A stretch of 64,000 nt of DNA from Fibrobacter succinogenes. GTDB taxonomy: Bacteria; Fibrobacterota; Fibrobacteria; Fibrobacterales; Fibrobacteraceae. The stretch lies in the NCBI GenBank assembly GCA_902800345.1, contig CADCDO010000012.1:62001-126000 (forward strand), in the 5' to 3' direction. Below, one piece after another: positions 31,861 to 40,313 of this stretch. The notes beneath the pieces are model-generated. The model did no database searches. It saw only the letters and a program-made list of their open reading frames with translations, and had not been told where the DNA came from. The position numbers were made by a program, and so were the translations under genes. Numbering within the stretch: the stretch's first letter is position 1; each line of letters starts with the position of its first letter.

Positions 31861-34548
31861 CTATCGTTTTTCTAACGTTTTTAGCAGGGAATCTAGGCGC
31901 AAAGTGAGCTTTTTAGCGCCTTCGACGCACAGGTGGTCAAAATCGCACGCGACATTCCCCGAGTAATCGTGATTCCCCATTTTATTTTCATCCATCAAGA
32001 CAAAGTTTTCATTTTCCTCAGCTAGTTTTTCGAACCTTTCAATCAGTTTTTCTGCCATGGAACGGCGCATTCCGTGCCGGCTATAACTCCCCGTATTTCG
32101 GTAATACGGGCTCACCGGGAAAACAACCCCGACAACAACGACATTTTGCTTTTTGGCGATATCCAAAACTTGCAAAAGCTTCGAATAACTGGACTCGTAA
32201 CGGACACCATCATCGAACGCCGTGCTATCTTCCTGAATTTCCACCAAGCCAATTCCTTGAGAACCCCAATCCGGAACACATTCATGCGAAATCCACCCTC
32301 TATTTTCCCTCATCATCACAAAATCCGTATCAGCCAAAGCGATTTCTTCCACGCGTTTCAAGAACAAACTATCAACTCCATCACGCCAATACTGATGGTG
32401 CATATCGTACTGGAATCCGGCAGCATTGCCAAAATTCACCTGGATAGCGCCCTCCGAATCATATTCAGTCCACAAGTCAATATCCAAGCCAATCACCAAA
32501 TACTTCAATTCCTTCGCCTGCGCAGAGACATAACCTTCATACAAGAACTCTATGCAGTGCATATCACAAGGAATCGTGCCCATGTTGATTGTACTTAGAC
32601 TCATATATAACGGCATCACGCTCTGAATCATGTGAGAATTGCCTAAACACACCACCTCCGCCGAATCCTTGTATTTCCACAAAAGCGGAATTTTTTGAGC
32701 AATGATTCGGTAGTACTGACCTTCTTCTGCGCGATAAACGCCCAAGCTGTCGTAATCCCAAGGCGACTCCGAAGAACGATTTCCAGCCCACAAAACTGGA
32801 TGATACAAATCTTCTCCTTCGACAAGAGGTAAAATATCGCCCGTATTGGCATTTACCAAAACTATTTTCCGGTGCGCACCGTTCACATCGGCAAGAGTCG
32901 CAACAAAGATAGAATCCGAGCCCGCAATCCATTCCGTATGGTCAAAAGTATAACCTTTCGGAGGAGCAATAGCAGTCATAAGTTTTCCCGCAGAATCCAC
33001 AACAAGAACGCGTTCGTGAACGCCATACGATTCACCAACAAATTCACGCCCAGTTTTTCCGCCAAAATCAAGAAACAATACTTTATTCGCACCGCCATGA
33101 CTCAGCGACACATTGCAAGCCTGGAGCCCATCGTACCAAATTTCATCTTTTCCGCCGACTCGAGCACGCAAAAGAGTCGAACCCGTTACAGCCAAATCAT
33201 CATTTCGAGAGACTCCCCCATGATAAGCACCCGCAAACAATTTTTCAGGTTCACCGAAATAACTAGGCGCACGCGATCCTGAAAAACCGACTTGCCAAGT
33301 TCCTCGTTGCAAGAAATCCGCCTCGCCCTTATTGTTCCCGGCATCCGTCACATAGACGACAACCGTATCACCGTTTTCCAGAATGCGCCAACGCGGAATC
33401 GCAGCCGAAGCTACAGGCAACTGTACCGGCGTTCCGGAAAGTTCATCCAATCGCAGAACAAAGACTTTAGATGTACCGACAACACCTTCCATCCCCGTAG
33501 AAAACGCTACGAACTTTCCATCCGGCGAAATATCGGGATGATACCCGCCTTCGACATGCGCCTCTTCAACAGAACGTATCACACCATCAAAATTGACAGA
33601 AACCAAGCGTTCCGTTTCGCCATCCCTAAAAACCAACTTGGAATGTTGCGCCCCTACAAATTCATTGACGGTTTTGGAATTGACCAGCAACGAATAACCA
33701 ACAACGTTTTGAGAGCCCTCCGAATTGAGGTACGTCGGGTTCGGGATAGCACCAAACGCCAAGCGGAAACCGACATAATCCGCTTTCGTCGAAGATGTTA
33801 CCGTATAGACATCACCCCTATTGTGCAGAAGCATCGAAGACGGGTCATTACGGAAACTCCCGCCTTTCACAACACGTTCTTCCAAACCGGTTACGGCCTT
33901 GCCCCCGACAAAATCGGTCACGCCTTCCGAACGGAAACGAACCTTCAAGTCGTTCACCCATTCCGCAACGTTCCCCGCCATATCGCAAACTCCATTTTCG
34001 CCAACCTTCGCAGAGCAAACCGGATGGAGTTCATACCCGGAATTTTGGCTATTCCAGCTATTAGCCGGATTCCAATTCATGCTCGCCACATACATCCATT
34101 CCGCTTCGGTCGGCAACCGGTACGCATTCACTTGCGGATAAAAAACAAGCCCTTCCATTCCAATGCAGGAACCGCTTTGATCAAACTTTGCCGAAGTGTA
34201 AGAATATGCCGTGTCAAAGCCTTCTTCGACACTGCGCCTATTGCAATGCAGAATGGCATCGAATAAAGTCACATCCGTCACGGGCAACGAATCCGCACAA
34301 TCTCGCCCCATTTCCTTGCACGTCACCTCACGCTTGCCCATCAAAAAATCGTAATCAAAAACAGATTCCATCTGTTGTGTTCCCAAAAATACAGACTGGC
34401 CTTTTGACCGTACAAGCAAAAAGTCCTTTAAACCTCGCGATTCCAAATAATCCTGAATTTTAAGAGAATCCGAAATAGAATCGGAGTCCGAGCAACCGCC
34501 GACAAAAAGAACTAAAGTCAAAGCAATGAAGACAACAAAATTTTTCAC
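31861..34548 (-). CDS. TIGR02171-type Fibrobacter lipoprotein with FGE-sulfatase domain
   Basis: An 895-residue lipoprotein (lipobox LFVGGC|S). Residues about 40-275 form a formylglycine-generating-enzyme-like (SUMF1) domain: GKREVTCKEM, YRLPTEAEWMYVA, GNVAEWVND, VVKGGSFRNDPSS, VGFRLAFG. A TolB/PD40-like beta-propeller region follows (YHPDISPDGKFVAFSTG), and the C-terminal 300 residues look SGNH-hydrolase-like (VCLGNSHM.., then a late DFDHLCVEGAKKL). This architecture matches the Fibrobacter paralogous family TIGR02171. Biochemical function is unknown; a cell-surface carbohydrate-related role is a guess. Confidence 0.88.
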   Translation of the reverse strand: MKNFVVFIALTLVLFVGGCSDSDSISDSLKIQDYLESRGLKDFLLVRSKGQSVFLGTQQMESVFDYDFLMGKREVTCKEMGRDCADSLPVTDVTLFDAILHCNRRSVEEGFDTAYSYTSAKFDQSGSCIGMEGLVFYPQVNAYRLPTEAEWMYVASMNWNPANSWNSQNSGYELHPVCSAKVGENGVCDMAGNVAEWVNDLKVRFRSEGVTDFVGGKAVTGLEERVVKGGSFRNDPSSMLLHNRGDVYTVTSSTKADYVGFRLAFGAIPNPTYLNSEGSQNVVGYSLLVNSKTVNEFVGAQHSKLVFRDGETERLVSVNFDGVIRSVEEAHVEGGYHPDISPDGKFVAFSTGMEGVVGTSKVFVLRLDELSGTPVQLPVASAAIPRWRILENGDTVVVYVTDAGNNKGEADFLQRGTWQVGFSGSRAPSYFGEPEKLFAGAYHGGVSRNDDLAVTGSTLLRARVGGKDEIWYDGLQACNVSLSHGGANKVLFLDFGGKTGREFVGESYGVHERVLVVDSAGKLMTAIAPPKGYTFDHTEWIAGSDSIFVATLADVNGAHRKIVLVNANTGDILPLVEGEDLYHPVLWAGNRSSESPWDYDSLGVYRAEEGQYYRIIAQKIPLLWKYKDSAEVVCLGNSHMIQSVMPLYMSLSTINMGTIPCDMHCIEFLYEGYVSAQAKELKYLVIGLDIDLWTEYDSEGAIQVNFGNAAGFQYDMHHQYWRDGVDSLFLKRVEEIALADTDFVMMRENRGWISHECVPDWGSQGIGLVEIQEDSTAFDDGVRYESSYSKLLQVLDIAKKQNVVVVGVVFPVSPYYRNTGSYSRHGMRRSMAEKLIERFEKLAEENENFVLMDENKMGNHDYSGNVACDFDHLCVEGAKKLTLRLDSLLKTLEKR

Positions 34549-34922
34549 TTTAACAATATATATATTTCAATCATCTTGCACATATACGCAGAACCTAAAT
34601 CGTTCTGCAAAGAAGGAAACTTTCAAGACCAAACACAAGACAGAGCTCCTTCCGCCATCATGTTATAATTAGACGACGATGCGTCCCGAGACCGCCATGA
34701 ATTCGATACTTACGAGACTGGATGAATCGTCCCGACAAAGCGGCTCATAGGCAACCTAGAACCTACAATCAAAGCGCGCTTGTTTTATATCCCTTGAATT
34801 TTGTTTTATATAATTCAAATTTTTACTTTTCAAACAGTCAAAAATCAATATTTTTTAAAAAATTTCATATTTTTGTTCTATTTACTATTGATTTTCTTTG
34901 TTTTATTTCGTATTTTTTAACC
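34549..34922. promoter_or_regulatory. AT-rich upstream region of the TIGR02147-FISUMP operon
   Basis: About 370 bp without a supported gene between divergent genes. The last 150 bp are extremely T-rich. At its end TATTTTTT (34911-34918) lies 4 nt before the ATG, with TTG at 34888-34890, 20 nt upstream: a reasonable Bacteroidetes-type -33/-7 pair. Nothing else is recognised. Confidence 0.45.
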
Positions 34923-35783
34923 ATGCTCAAATCAATAATCGAATATCAGGATTATCACCAATACATCCTGGACTACTACACCGAAAAGAAGCGCACGTCC
35001 GCCTTCACCTGGAGAGAGTTTGCCAAAGTGGCAGGCTTTTCCTCCGGCTCCTATCTCAAACTCGTCAGCGACCATAAAACGCGCCTTGTGCAGGATGGGG
35101 CCCACAACACCGCCTTAGCCATGGGATTGCAGGATTTCGAATACGACTATTTCATGTTGCTCGTGCAATACGAAAACGCAAAAACCGATCAACAGAAAAA
35201 GAAATGTTTCGAAGAAATCAATTTGATTACATCGGCTCACAAAGTCAAGTTGCTCGGTAGCGAATCCTACGCCTATTACGAATCGTGGATTCACTCCGTC
35301 GTCCGCGAGCTTGCCCCAGCCATGCCCGGGGCAAAGCCTCTTGAAATTGCGAAAGCCATCCGCATCCCGGTCACCGCCGCTGAAATTAGCGACAGTTTAG
35401 ATTTCCTTGTCAAGAACAAGTTTTTAACTATAGACGAGAACGGCAACTATCATCAAACGGACAAGCTAATTTCAACCGGTCGCCTAGACTTCGTCTCTAT
35501 CCCGGTACATTCCCTGATACGGCAGATGGGTGAATTCGCTTTGCAAGCTTTCGACGACCTTCCCATTTCAGAAAGGTTCTTCAGCGGCCTTACCATGGGC
35601 GTTACCGAAAAAAGCTACCAGCAAGTCATCGAGGAACTCAAGGAATGCCGCCGCAAAATTTTCGCCATCGTCTCCGCCGAAAACGAAGTCGAAAAGATTT
35701 GCAGACTCAACACGCAACTTTTTCCTTTAACAAAAAAAATCAAGAAAAGAGCCCCTGAAGGCTTAACCAATAGCGAGGTGTAA
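34923..35783 (+). CDS. TIGR02147 family protein
   Basis: A 286-residue Fibrobacter-type TIGR02147 protein. It begins MLKSIIEYQDYHQYILDYY and contains a helical region resembling an HTH (FTWREFAKVAGFSSGSYLKL), then the long family domain with SWIHSVVRELAP, AAEISDSLDFLVKNKFL and SGLTMGVTEKSYQ. The family is almost confined to Fibrobacter and relatives and is usually unnamed; the HTH-like start suggests a DNA-binding regulator (inference). Only 3 nt separate it from the FISUMP lipoprotein gene, so the two form an operon. The ATG at 34923 is chosen over a 67-codon longer frame of T-rich leader. Confidence 0.85.
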   Translation: MLKSIIEYQDYHQYILDYYTEKKRTSAFTWREFAKVAGFSSGSYLKLVSDHKTRLVQDGAHNTALAMGLQDFEYDYFMLLVQYENAKTDQQKKKCFEEINLITSAHKVKLLGSESYAYYESWIHSVVRELAPAMPGAKPLEIAKAIRIPVTAAEISDSLDFLVKNKFLTIDENGNYHQTDKLISTGRLDFVSIPVHSLIRQMGEFALQAFDDLPISERFFSGLTMGVTEKSYQQVIEELKECRRKIFAIVSAENEVEKICRLNTQLFPLTKKIKKRAPEGLTNSEV

Positions 35784-35786
35784 ATA

Positions 35787-37559
35787 ATGAAATTTTTTTC
35801 ATTAAAACTTTTTAACGGATTTGCGCTAGCTGCAGGTCTTTGCGCTTGCGGCGGGAACGACACCGCAGGTGGCATAAGCGAAGAAAATGAAGGCGTCGTC
35901 GCACTTACAAACAAAAAAATTGAAGGTGTGACACAAAAAGGGCCGTTTGTAAAAGATTCCAAGATTACGCTCAAGGAAACGAAGGCCGACGGAAGCATTG
36001 AACCTACCGGCAACAAATTTACGACCAAGACCCTCAGCAACAAGGGCGATTTCCAATTCAAAGATCTTGATTTGGAAAGCCAGTTCGTGCTTCTTTCTGC
36101 CAAGGGCCGGTATGTCAGCGAATACGACGGCGAGCCGTCCACTTGCCCCATTACTCTCAATGCCGTTTCGGATTTGGAAAAGCGCGAAACGGTAAACATC
36201 AACCTCTTGACTCATTTTGAATACGATAGAGTCCTGAATTTGGTCAAGGACGGTAAAAATTTCGTCGAAGCCAAGAAGCAAGCCGCAACAGAAGTTCTCG
36301 ATGCGTTCGGCATCGAAGTCAAGCCATCATCTGCCGAAGACCTGAACATTTACAACACGTCTGACGCAGACAGGGTTCTGTTCAACCTCAGCCTTCTTAT
36401 CGATAGCCGTCCCTCTTGGGATTACTTGCACGACGAAGATGAAGAATGCGTCGAACAGCAAAACTTCATCGACAGTTTCCGCAACGATTTCGCCGATGAC
36501 GGAAAACTCAGCGACTCCATTATGCAAAATATCGCAGGCGGAGCGTACATTCTCTCACAATGGTACGCCGAGATGGAACTCGTAGATGAAAAAAGCATCG
36601 AGGAAAAAGCGAAGGCGGACCCGGACGAAAAAGACGGACTAGGTCTCGCCTCCAAGAAAAGCGAATACGATTTCAGCAAACAATTGTTCCTGCACTACAT
36701 GAATGTCGAAGCCTGCACCGATGAGCTTTGGGGCAATTACAAGAAATTTAAAAAAGCTATCCAAGTTGACAACGAAATCGTAAAATCCGGCTATCTCCTT
36801 TGCAACGGATACTTCTGGGAAATAACAACAAAGGAACACATCGATTCTCTTACGTTAAAAATCGACCATAAAACAGGAACCATGACCGACAATCGCGATG
36901 GAAAGAAATACAAGACCGTCAGTTTCAAATACAAGGGGAAAAAATACGAATGGATGGCGGAAAATCTCCAATACACGGATTCCACGGTTAAATACTCAAA
37001 AGGTTCCGACAAGAACAAGCGTTTAATCGGTAGCTATACTTGGACGACCGCCATGCAACTCGACAAAAAATATATGAAACAACCCACAGGGGACGGCGTA
37101 TTAGACTCGCTCCATCAAGGCGTATGCCCTAGCGGCTGGCATGTATCCACAAGTGCAGAATGGACTGCGTTAATTAATTATGTCGACGGTCCCGGGAACC
37201 TGTTGAACGAAGAATGGAAATCAACCAGCAAAAGAGCCGCCCTTACAAAGGATTTATTCGGTGTATTCCACAATAAATTCGATTTCAACCTTACACCGAT
37301 GGATCCAGTATATTTGCAAACCTATTACCACACCTACTCGCTTGACCCGGAAATTCTATCCCTCAAGCCAGCGGCACAAGAAAGCGATGACGACGATTAC
37401 AAAGAAGATTATGATTATGACATGACACGCTACTATTTTGACAGTCAATATCGTTTAGAAGATCCCAATTTCGTCACGATCAATTTCTCCATCAATGATG
37501 GCTACGTTTCTAAAAGAGAAAGACGCAAAGAAGGCTACGTCCGTTGCGTAAAGAACTAA
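35787..37559 (+). CDS. FISUMP-domain lipoprotein
   Basis: A 590-residue lipoprotein (lipobox GLCAC|G). The N-terminal half has the Fibrobacter pattern GVTQKGPFVKDSKITLKE, NLLTHFEYDRV and AFGIEVKPSS, a carboxypeptidase-regulatory-like fold followed by helices. The C-terminal 210 residues are the FISUMP domain (TIGR02145, Fibrobacter succinogenes major paralogous domain): MTDNRDGKKYKTV, WMAENLQY, YTWTTAMQLD, CPSGWHVSTSAEW and YVRCVKN at the end. FISUMP domains are related to C-type-lectin/FGE folds; ligand unknown. It is co-transcribed with the TIGR02147 gene. Confidence 0.9.
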   Translation: MKFFSLKLFNGFALAAGLCACGGNDTAGGISEENEGVVALTNKKIEGVTQKGPFVKDSKITLKETKADGSIEPTGNKFTTKTLSNKGDFQFKDLDLESQFVLLSAKGRYVSEYDGEPSTCPITLNAVSDLEKRETVNINLLTHFEYDRVLNLVKDGKNFVEAKKQAATEVLDAFGIEVKPSSAEDLNIYNTSDADRVLFNLSLLIDSRPSWDYLHDEDEECVEQQNFIDSFRNDFADDGKLSDSIMQNIAGGAYILSQWYAEMELVDEKSIEEKAKADPDEKDGLGLASKKSEYDFSKQLFLHYMNVEACTDELWGNYKKFKKAIQVDNEIVKSGYLLCNGYFWEITTKEHIDSLTLKIDHKTGTMTDNRDGKKYKTVSFKYKGKKYEWMAENLQYTDSTVKYSKGSDKNKRLIGSYTWTTAMQLDKKYMKQPTGDGVLDSLHQGVCPSGWHVSTSAEWTALINYVDGPGNLLNEEWKSTSKRAALTKDLFGVFHNKFDFNLTPMDPVYLQTYYHTYSLDPEILSLKPAAQESDDDDYKEDYDYDMTRYYFDSQYRLEDPNFVTINFSINDGYVSKRERRKEGYVRCVKN

Positions 37560-37654
37560 AAAAAATTTAAGTCCCCATAAATTGGAACCCGAATGTTTGC
37601 GGGACTGGGGATTTGTTAGGAGGAAAATCCTGCGGATATATTCCGCAGGATATT

Positions 37655-38413
37655 TCATTTCACACTGTGAGCACTTCTCAAGCAGAACGCCATGATGGCA
37701 AATGCACCAGCCACGTTCATGCTCGCCTTCCGGCCCGCCATCGGGATGGTGACTTTCATGGTCGCCTGTTCCATAATTTCGGGAGCAATTCCCAATTCTT
37801 CGTTGCCAAGAACAATCAACCCCTTTTCGGGCCATTTAACGTTGTTAATACTCGGGATATCTTCGCCCGTTTCAAGCGCAATGATTTCGTAGCCGTTTTC
37901 CTTGTGGAACCGGATGCATTCGAACGGATCGTCCCAACGCCTGATAGGAATCCACTCCTGGCATCCGCGGGCAGCGCTCTTGACCGTCACATGGTCCGGA
38001 CCACAACTGTAGCCGCTCAGATGAACGCCTTCGAGCCCAAAGCAATCCGTACTGCGAATGATGGAACCGACATTGAAAGCACTGCGAAGATTATGCACGA
38101 GCACCGCAAATTGTATCGGCTTTTCATTGGCGACTTCACGATCCCCCGGTTCTTGTTCCAGATAAATGTCCCGTTCAAATCCAAGACCGGCGCGAGTACG
38201 GAACGTCTTGTACAAGTCTATCATCTGCGCTTGATTCTTACCCACCAGGCGCTCGGATTCGGGCAAATGGAGCCATTCGGCATACGTCTCGAATTCGCGT
38301 CTTGCACGGGGAACATCATCCCCCAACTGCAAAATAATCACGCGCATAAGTTCCGCCAAGCGTTTAAACTTGGAGGTTTCCTTCATCGCTAAAAATTTCG
38401 GTTCCGTGTACAT
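37655..38413 (-). CDS. TrmH/SpoU family RNA 2'-O-methyltransferase
   Basis: A 252-residue SPOUT methyltransferase. Motif 1 is VHNLRSAFNVGSIIRSTDCFG (Asn, Arg), motif 2 LIVLGNEELGIAP, and motif 3 IPMAGRKASMNVAGAFAI, forming the knotted SAM site. An N-terminal helical extension of about 85 residues precedes the catalytic domain. The target, rRNA or tRNA ribose, cannot be assigned. The ATG at 38413 begins one base after the stop of the upstream PD40 gene, so they form an operon. Confidence 0.88.
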   Translation of the reverse strand: MYTEPKFLAMKETSKFKRLAELMRVIILQLGDDVPRARREFETYAEWLHLPESERLVGKNQAQMIDLYKTFRTRAGLGFERDIYLEQEPGDREVANEKPIQFAVLVHNLRSAFNVGSIIRSTDCFGLEGVHLSGYSCGPDHVTVKSAARGCQEWIPIRRWDDPFECIRFHKENGYEIIALETGEDIPSINNVKWPEKGLIVLGNEELGIAPEIMEQATMKVTIPMAGRKASMNVAGAFAIMAFCLRSAHSVK

Positions 38414-38414
38414 T

Positions 38415-39635
38415 TTATTTCTGCGGTGCAAGAGCCTTCACGGCATCCGTCAAGCGATTAATCGCCTGGATGAGTTCATCCATCTTGGCATCGCTTACGC
38501 CGCCGGCAACAGCAGCAGCCGTTGCATTCGCTGCAGACTGGACAGCAGTTGCCGCAGCATCCGTCGCAGAGGCTGGGGCACTCACGGGTACTTTACCAAA
38601 CCAGATATCCGGCCAGCGGTCGTTGCCGCTGTTGTACGTAATGCGAGTCGCCGTTTCGACCGGCTCGCCAATCTTCCACAGATAAAGTTCATAGTCGAAC
38701 AAGTCGTGGTCATGTCCCTTGTCCGTTGCACCCCACACAAGCCACTTGCCGTCCGGCGAGAGACGCGGGAAGTATTCATGGCTGCGGCGTCCCGGCAAAT
38801 CCATCAACTTCACGTTCTTCGGGATTCCAAAGAAGCCGACCTTTTCCACCTGCTTGCCGTCTTTAGCGGTAAACCACAAGATTTCGCTCGGAGCAGCCGT
38901 TCCGCCGTTACCCGTAGGATTCACGCGGTAAAGCTTGGAGCCGTCAAAATTCCAGTCAATCTGGCAACCGTCTCCGGACTTCGTCCATACGTTCTTCGCC
39001 AAGTCCCACACGCCCGTTTCGCGCATCGAACCGCGAAGCGTAATCGCAAGATGCTTGCCATCCGGGCTCATGTTCGGCTCCTGCAGAATCACGCCGGACT
39101 TCTTGAACGCTTTTTCGCCATCGAGCACGAGCGTTTCCTTTTTGCTAGCGAGGTCCATCGTAAAGACCTTGCCCGCACGGCTAAACACGATAGACTTGCC
39201 ATCAGGCCGCCATGTGCCCCACGTCGCGTTTTCAACGAGCTTCGTTTCGTTCGAGCCATCGATACCGACCGTCCACAAGTCCCACTTTTCAGGATAATTC
39301 GCATCGTTTTCAGGAACCCAGCCGCCCTTGCTGCGGTTGAAAAGCACCTTAGATCCGTCCGGAGCAATGCGCGGGAACCAATCGACATTGTTGCTCTTGG
39401 TAAGCGCACGGGCATTCGTCCCGTCCGCATTCATAATCCAAATATCATGGTGAGGATTCACACGGCTCGTTGCCCAGACTATAGCCCCTTCGAGCTTGCC
39501 CTTCAAATTATCGAGAGCCTTCTGTTCTTCGGGAGTCGGATCGACAGACGCCCCCATCGGAGCGCCCTGTGCAGCATATGCGGTAGCGGCCAAAAAGCCA
39601 ATCGCAGAAATCATTGCAAACTTTTTCATAATCAT
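38415..39635 (-). CDS. Periplasmic PD40/TolB-like beta-propeller protein
   Basis: A 406-residue exported protein. Signal peptide MIMKKFAMISAIGFLAATAYA is followed by six or so WD40-like PD40 repeats with the typical DIWIMNADGTNARALT, RIAPDGSKVLFNRS and NMSPDGKHLAITL segments, then an Ala-rich stretch and a terminal helix. Such propellers resemble TolB and usually bind proteins or sugars. An ATG six bases downstream of the first (MKKFAM) may be the true start. First gene of the operon with the TrmH-type methyltransferase. Confidence 0.85.
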   Translation of the reverse strand: MIMKKFAMISAIGFLAATAYAAQGAPMGASVDPTPEEQKALDNLKGKLEGAIVWATSRVNPHHDIWIMNADGTNARALTKSNNVDWFPRIAPDGSKVLFNRSKGGWVPENDANYPEKWDLWTVGIDGSNETKLVENATWGTWRPDGKSIVFSRAGKVFTMDLASKKETLVLDGEKAFKKSGVILQEPNMSPDGKHLAITLRGSMRETGVWDLAKNVWTKSGDGCQIDWNFDGSKLYRVNPTGNGGTAAPSEILWFTAKDGKQVEKVGFFGIPKNVKLMDLPGRRSHEYFPRLSPDGKWLVWGATDKGHDHDLFDYELYLWKIGEPVETATRITYNSGNDRWPDIWFGKVPVSAPASATDAAATAVQSAANATAAAVAGGVSDAKMDELIQAINRLTDAVKALAPQK

Positions 39636-39912
39636 ATTTTAAAAGATAGCAACAAAAAAAAAGTGCACCGCCCCAAGAACCCTTTTTATACAATAAAGAG
39701 GCTTCTAGGGACAAAGCCGATGCATTCGGCAATTTATGCGGTTAAACAAAGGTCAAAATTCCATAAACCGTTTAACGCCCACCAACGTCATCGGAATGTA
39801 AGCAAAATGTATGCGAAAGGGGAACGCATAGAGAACATTTAATGTTTTTTTAAGCATTTTTCGCAACCGTTTAAAGAAATGTCAATATATTTTTACAGCG
39901 AGTGGAATGATT

Positions 39913-40293
39913 ATGAAATTTCAGTTTTTCAGAATATTGATACTGGCAGGCATTCTTGCCGCAACCTGGAACTGCTCCGAAAGCGCAGCGATTCAAGATT
40001 CAGAGTCAAAGAAATTATCGAGCAACACAAGCATTCAAATTCCGCAAAATATTGTCGTGAGCGAGCCAAGCTATTTTTACCAGCTCGGTACAAATTACTA
40101 CGTCATCGCCCCGACAACCATGACCGTAAGCGACGGTTCCGGGAAAGTCATCGGGACATTCAACACGTCAACAGGCGCCATCATGTCGCTTTCGGGCGAT
40201 ATCATAGCCATCAATCTGGACCTAAGCAAACTCCCCATAGTCTCGCCGACGGTTCCCTCCAAAAATTTGATTGCCGTTGACCTGGACTCCTAG
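39913..40293 (+). CDS. Small exported protein, unknown
   Basis: A 126-residue protein with a hydrophobic export signal (MKFQFFRILILAGILAATWNC). The Cys could be lipidated, but WNC is not a canonical lipobox. The mature part is rich in Ser, Thr and Val (TTMTVSDGSGKVIGTFNTST), suggesting a beta-structured surface domain. It ends 20 nt before the RlmL-like methyltransferase. An in-frame ATG lies 6 nt upstream. No family is recognised. Confidence 0.6.
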   Translation: MKFQFFRILILAGILAATWNCSESAAIQDSESKKLSSNTSIQIPQNIVVSEPSYFYQLGTNYYVIAPTTMTVSDGSGKVIGTFNTSTGAIMSLSGDIIAINLDLSKLPIVSPTVPSKNLIAVDLDS

Positions 40294-40300
40294 CAATTTT

Positions 40301-40308
40301 TATATTGC
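40301..40308 (+). promoter_or_regulatory. -7-like box TATATTGC upstream of the RlmL-like gene
   Basis: TATATTGC lies 5 nt before the ATG at 40314, a weaker match to TAnnTTTG. It is immediately preceded by GCAATTTT. Confidence 0.3.
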
Positions 40309-40313
40309 AGTCC

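Noticed and set aside
31115..31966. 283-codon frame antisense to surE
   Set aside because: SurE has all family motifs on the other strand; the antisense frame has none.
39720..39842. 40-codon plus-strand ORF (MHSAIYAVKQRSKFHKPFN..)
   Set aside because: No ribosome binding site, biased His/Arg composition, and it lies in the promoter region of the PD40 gene; not enough support.
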